64,000 nucleotides of DNA from Halichondria panicea (taxonomy: Eukaryota; Porifera; Demospongiae; Suberitida; Halichondriidae). The notes beneath the pieces were generated by a model. The model made no database searches and was not told the DNA's origin. It saw only the letters and a list, made by a program, of their open reading frames with translations. A program made the translations under genes and the position numbers. Below, piece after piece: positions 61,353 through 64,000 of the stretch. Positions within the stretch are counted from its first letter, which is position 1; the number at the start of each line of letters is the position of its first letter. The stretch lies in assembly GCF_963675165.1 (NCBI RefSeq), contig NC_087386.1:5214169-5278168 (forward strand), given 5' to 3'.

Positions 61353-61510
61353 AGTAAGTACACGAGGGTATCTGATCCGAGAACTGTGTGGCCTGAATGT
61401 GTTTACAATCCGAGGGACTTGTTGCTTGAGTGCATGTGTATCCGATCCGAGGGACTTGTTGCTTGAGTGTGTATCCGATCCGAGGGACTTGTTGCTTGAG
61501 TGTGTATTAA
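61353..61510 (+). repeat. Tandem repeat of about 32-38 bp
   Basis: Three clear copies of CCGAGGGACTTGTTGCTTGAG joined by GTGTATCCGAT, plus a diverged first unit; one more at 61645-61675. Confidence 0.85.
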
Positions 61511-61740
61511 TGGGTAGTGCTTTCAATCGTAAACCTATTGTGTAAATCAATAAGTAGTCCTCACATTATGTTACGTCACAGCCACTGTACTTATCCAACA
61601 TTTATTTTTTACCCACAGGTTTAACTAATTTCTTATGAGATTGACTTGTCGCCTGAGTGTGTATCCGATCCGAGCCTCAAGTTAATGGATAAATCTACAG
61701 AGCTGAGGTTTTACTTAGCTGTCTCTGTCTACAGTACAGA

Positions 61741-62770
61741 GAGGTAGCCTCTCCTTTTTCCTTTTTTCTGTTCTTTATCACAATCGTTCAATAAGATAAA
61801 ATACTGTTTTAAGTATAGGATAGACTACACCTAAGAGTAGAATATGTGTCTATGTAACCTCCGCGGTTGCGGTTAGCCCGAGGCGCAAAGCCGAGGGAAT
61901 CTAACCGTAACCAAGGTGGTTACTAAGGCGCATATTCTACGAGTGGGTATGGTCTATCTAACTTGGACTTCATTGCGCATGCGCGAGGCGTGGTTATAAA
62001 AAGCCAGGTTTGGTGCGTAGCAACAGAAATTGAATTTGTGCGAGCTGGACGAGCTGGACGAGCTGTGAGAGACACCAGTTGACAGAAAAAGACAAGAAGA
62101 CGGCTTTAAAACAACGAAAAACTACAGTAAACTTAGTAGAGCTTGTGAAACGCTTCTTGAAGATACTGGAAAGAACAGACAAGTAAAAAGAACCTAGAAC
62201 TGACTGCAACACTACAAGAAGAAGAATGAAGCTCTGTGGTGGAGTGGAGGGGGTATAGAGCAGACTGGACCGGCATGGAACCTTAAAAAATTCAATAGAA
62301 AGTGTCAAGCGATTGCTGAAGTGTTTTTGATGCTTCCTGGCCCCCTGCCCATGCCCAACTGGAAAAACCAATACAAAGCAACAGTGGACATGGAAAGAAT
62401 GGTATTGACTGAACAAACTATTGCTTTCTGTGTTTTTATAATGTTTTTGTCATCTTCTTGTCACTTTCACTAAAAATTTCATTCCAACTTTTGAGAACTC
62501 CTGCAAATTATTTGTCACTTCCTGTAGAATATGCGTCCATTTCCTGTAGAATATGTGTCCACTTCCTGTAGAATATGCGTCCACTTCCTGTACAATAAGT
62601 ACCTTCTTGTAGATTATGCTTCCATGTAGTTTTTAGCCAATCAGATCAATTACAAATGATGTAATGTAGTCTAAACGTTTAATGAGATAAAATACGGTAA
62701 ATAATTGTCCACCCACGCGCCAACAGTAAATACCAGGCCCACTATTGAAGGGGCTGGAGTCGAGGCTAGC
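61741..62770. mobile_element. Probable longer element related to the 27064 MITE
   Basis: The left part (61750-61805) matches 27066-27118, and the right part near 62675-62705 matches 27120-27140. So the 140-bp MITE at 27 kb looks like a deletion derivative of this roughly 1-kb form. Exact ends are unclear; no transposase. Confidence 0.5.
62514..62600 (+). repeat. 25-bp tandem repeat, about 4 units
   Basis: Core CACTTCCTGTAGAATATGCG, units every 25 bases. Confidence 0.9.
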
Positions 62771-63147
62771 TAATGTGTATTGGGGCAGGATATAAAAATA
62801 GGATGACAGTGTGGGATAATAAAATTATTGATCATGGTATCAGTGAGGGTCTTGAAAGCCAGCTTTACTGTCAGTATGTTCAGGTATATATAACTCTGGA
62901 GTATGAAGTCAATAAAGCACAAACACTCCATCATGCACAGCACTTAGATATAATATTATATCATGAACTTACCTCTTTGTGTGGCTGAGTAACTAGTCCC
63001 TGGGGTCTGAGGTACTGAGGAAAAAAGAAGTTGTTAAACCTCATTTACAACGAAATATTGTTACGTTCGCCCTGATTGTGCAAGGAGGATGAATCAATGT
63101 AACTAGTTTCAACATAGGATTTTCAGGACAGTATATATACACTTAGT

Positions 63148-63929
63148 GCTATCATTGGTCCGGACGTGCTCCAGTAGAGCTGTGGGCAGGTCACTACCAG
63201 ACACTGACAGTGTGGTCTTGAGGACTCGATGTAGACTGTCCACTAGTGAGAACATCATTAGTAGCGGCTTGTACACTGAGAACTCTGCTGGGGAGGACAA
63301 GGAGAGGCTGTGGGGGGTATATGTGGGTGGGGCCATGGATGAATGAGTGTATGTGTATGTGTGTGTGAATAATAAAGCCAGTCACTATAAAATTATCGTA
63401 GTTCAAAAAATATTTCGAAGATTTGCTGGCTGACTCAAAAGAGTACGGTAACTACAATTACAATATTAATGGATCTCATCAGATCTAGAGATGTTGTACC
63501 ATGGACCCACCTCTTGATGAGGGAGGAGCTACTGTTCCTGGCATGGGCCAACACTAACAGTCTCTTGAGGATGGTGGTCCGATGCTCCTCCCACTCACTC
63601 AACGACTGGATAAACAGTGACACCACCAGCTGGTACTGGGGACCGTCCAACTAGCGGAGGAGGGTGGAAAAGGTCAAGAGCAAGCCACATACCATAAAAA
63701 GCGTTTTGCCATTAAGAGTAACATATACAGTAGAAGGTGCAGCAATAATTACTATGGCTATTGTGCATATGCTGACATATTACTATTATAACAAACAATG
63801 CTTATAGTGTAGGGTTGACATTATTTGCATCCACTTGTGTTCACCTCGTAAGCGGAGGAGACCCAGGTGTCAGGAGCAGCTGCCAGGAAGGTTGCTAGGT
63901 TCCTCTCCTCTCTCTGGTAGCAGTGACTC
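63148..63929 (-). pseudogene. Set C: third copy of the set A exons, 3' truncated
   Basis: Exons 63845-63929, 63511-63650 and 63148-63307 match 57597-57681, 57247-57386 and 56859-57042. The donor after the first is a normal GT, and the CGA codon is present. The third exon breaks off at 63148 after the codons for RTNDST, losing its last residues and donor. The gene may continue upstream beyond the window, but its 3' end here is broken. Confidence 0.65.
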
Positions 63930-64000
63930 CTGTGCAGGGTGGCAGAACAAAGCAAGATAATGTACACTATAAGATATAAATTGTAAGTCCCCAATCAATA

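Noticed and set aside
62030-62416. 140-codon minus-strand ORF
   Set aside because: No recognisable domain, phenylalanine/serine-rich by composition, inside a repeat-rich stretch.
1-64000. tRNA, rRNA or CRISPR
   Set aside because: I looked for B-box GGTTCGA-type sequence with a matching A-box and for regularly spaced direct repeats; nothing convincing. The tandem arrays have no unique spacers.

Overview
The window looks like nuclear DNA of a sponge, most likely a demosponge; I cannot name the species. The genes are animal genes with many introns of about 100-400 bases. The first gene is a fibrillar collagen whose triple-helix exons are 54, 108 or 36 bases. Other genes encode a Delta/Jagged-like ligand, a Roc-like GTPase with a death domain, a CARD protein, a lysosomal S28 peptidase and large lineage-specific proteins. 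The sequence is AT-rich, full of short inverted-repeat elements, and has one 200-base run of N.

Layout. 1-4229 (+): 3' part of the collagen gene, ending in a COLFI domain. 5312-6945 and 13080-19095 (+): two paralogous proteins, 519 and about 1347 residues, sharing a roughly 65-residue domain (core LC..DNP..ILQI..HYTHEKI) that I do not recognise, with many SUMO-type psi-K-x-E motifs. 9785-11661 (-): the Delta-like membrane protein, followed by a relic of a second copy of its tail. 19405-27032: a 7.6-kb foldback element. 27960-33189: two small single-pass membrane proteins with PPxY motifs, on opposite strands, flanking an intronless divergent ubiquitin. 33527-41249 (-): a dipeptidyl-peptidase-II-like gene, complete on the right of the N gap and repeated in part on the left; the repeat is best read as an unmerged contig overlap. 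41591-50730 (+): a coiled-coil/GTPase/death-domain gene whose 5' half holds a run of candidate 3-base exons. 52011-54287 (-): a kelch protein with a C-terminal BC-box-like motif, head-to-head with a CARD gene (about 54430-55011, +). 55942-63929: decayed duplicated exons of one large protein, one death-domain exon, a dead RecQ-like helicase fragment and assorted repeats.

Themes. The visible domains point to ubiquitin and SUMO signalling (divergent ubiquitin, PPxY adaptors, a possible Elongin-BC kelch receptor, SUMO sites and SIM-like motifs) and to death-fold innate immunity (GTPase-death, CARD, death exon). Proximity is the only evidence that these work together.

Most worth a second look: the 3-base microexon run at 43.98-45.56 kb; the ubiquitin-like protein carrying K11R, K48R and K63R; the novel domain family; a MITE that supplies the stop codon of the Delta-like gene; a filled/empty element site across the false duplication; and the foldback element. 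Gene models come from reading splice sites by eye; most internal exons were checked for phase, but 5' ends of several genes are uncertain.
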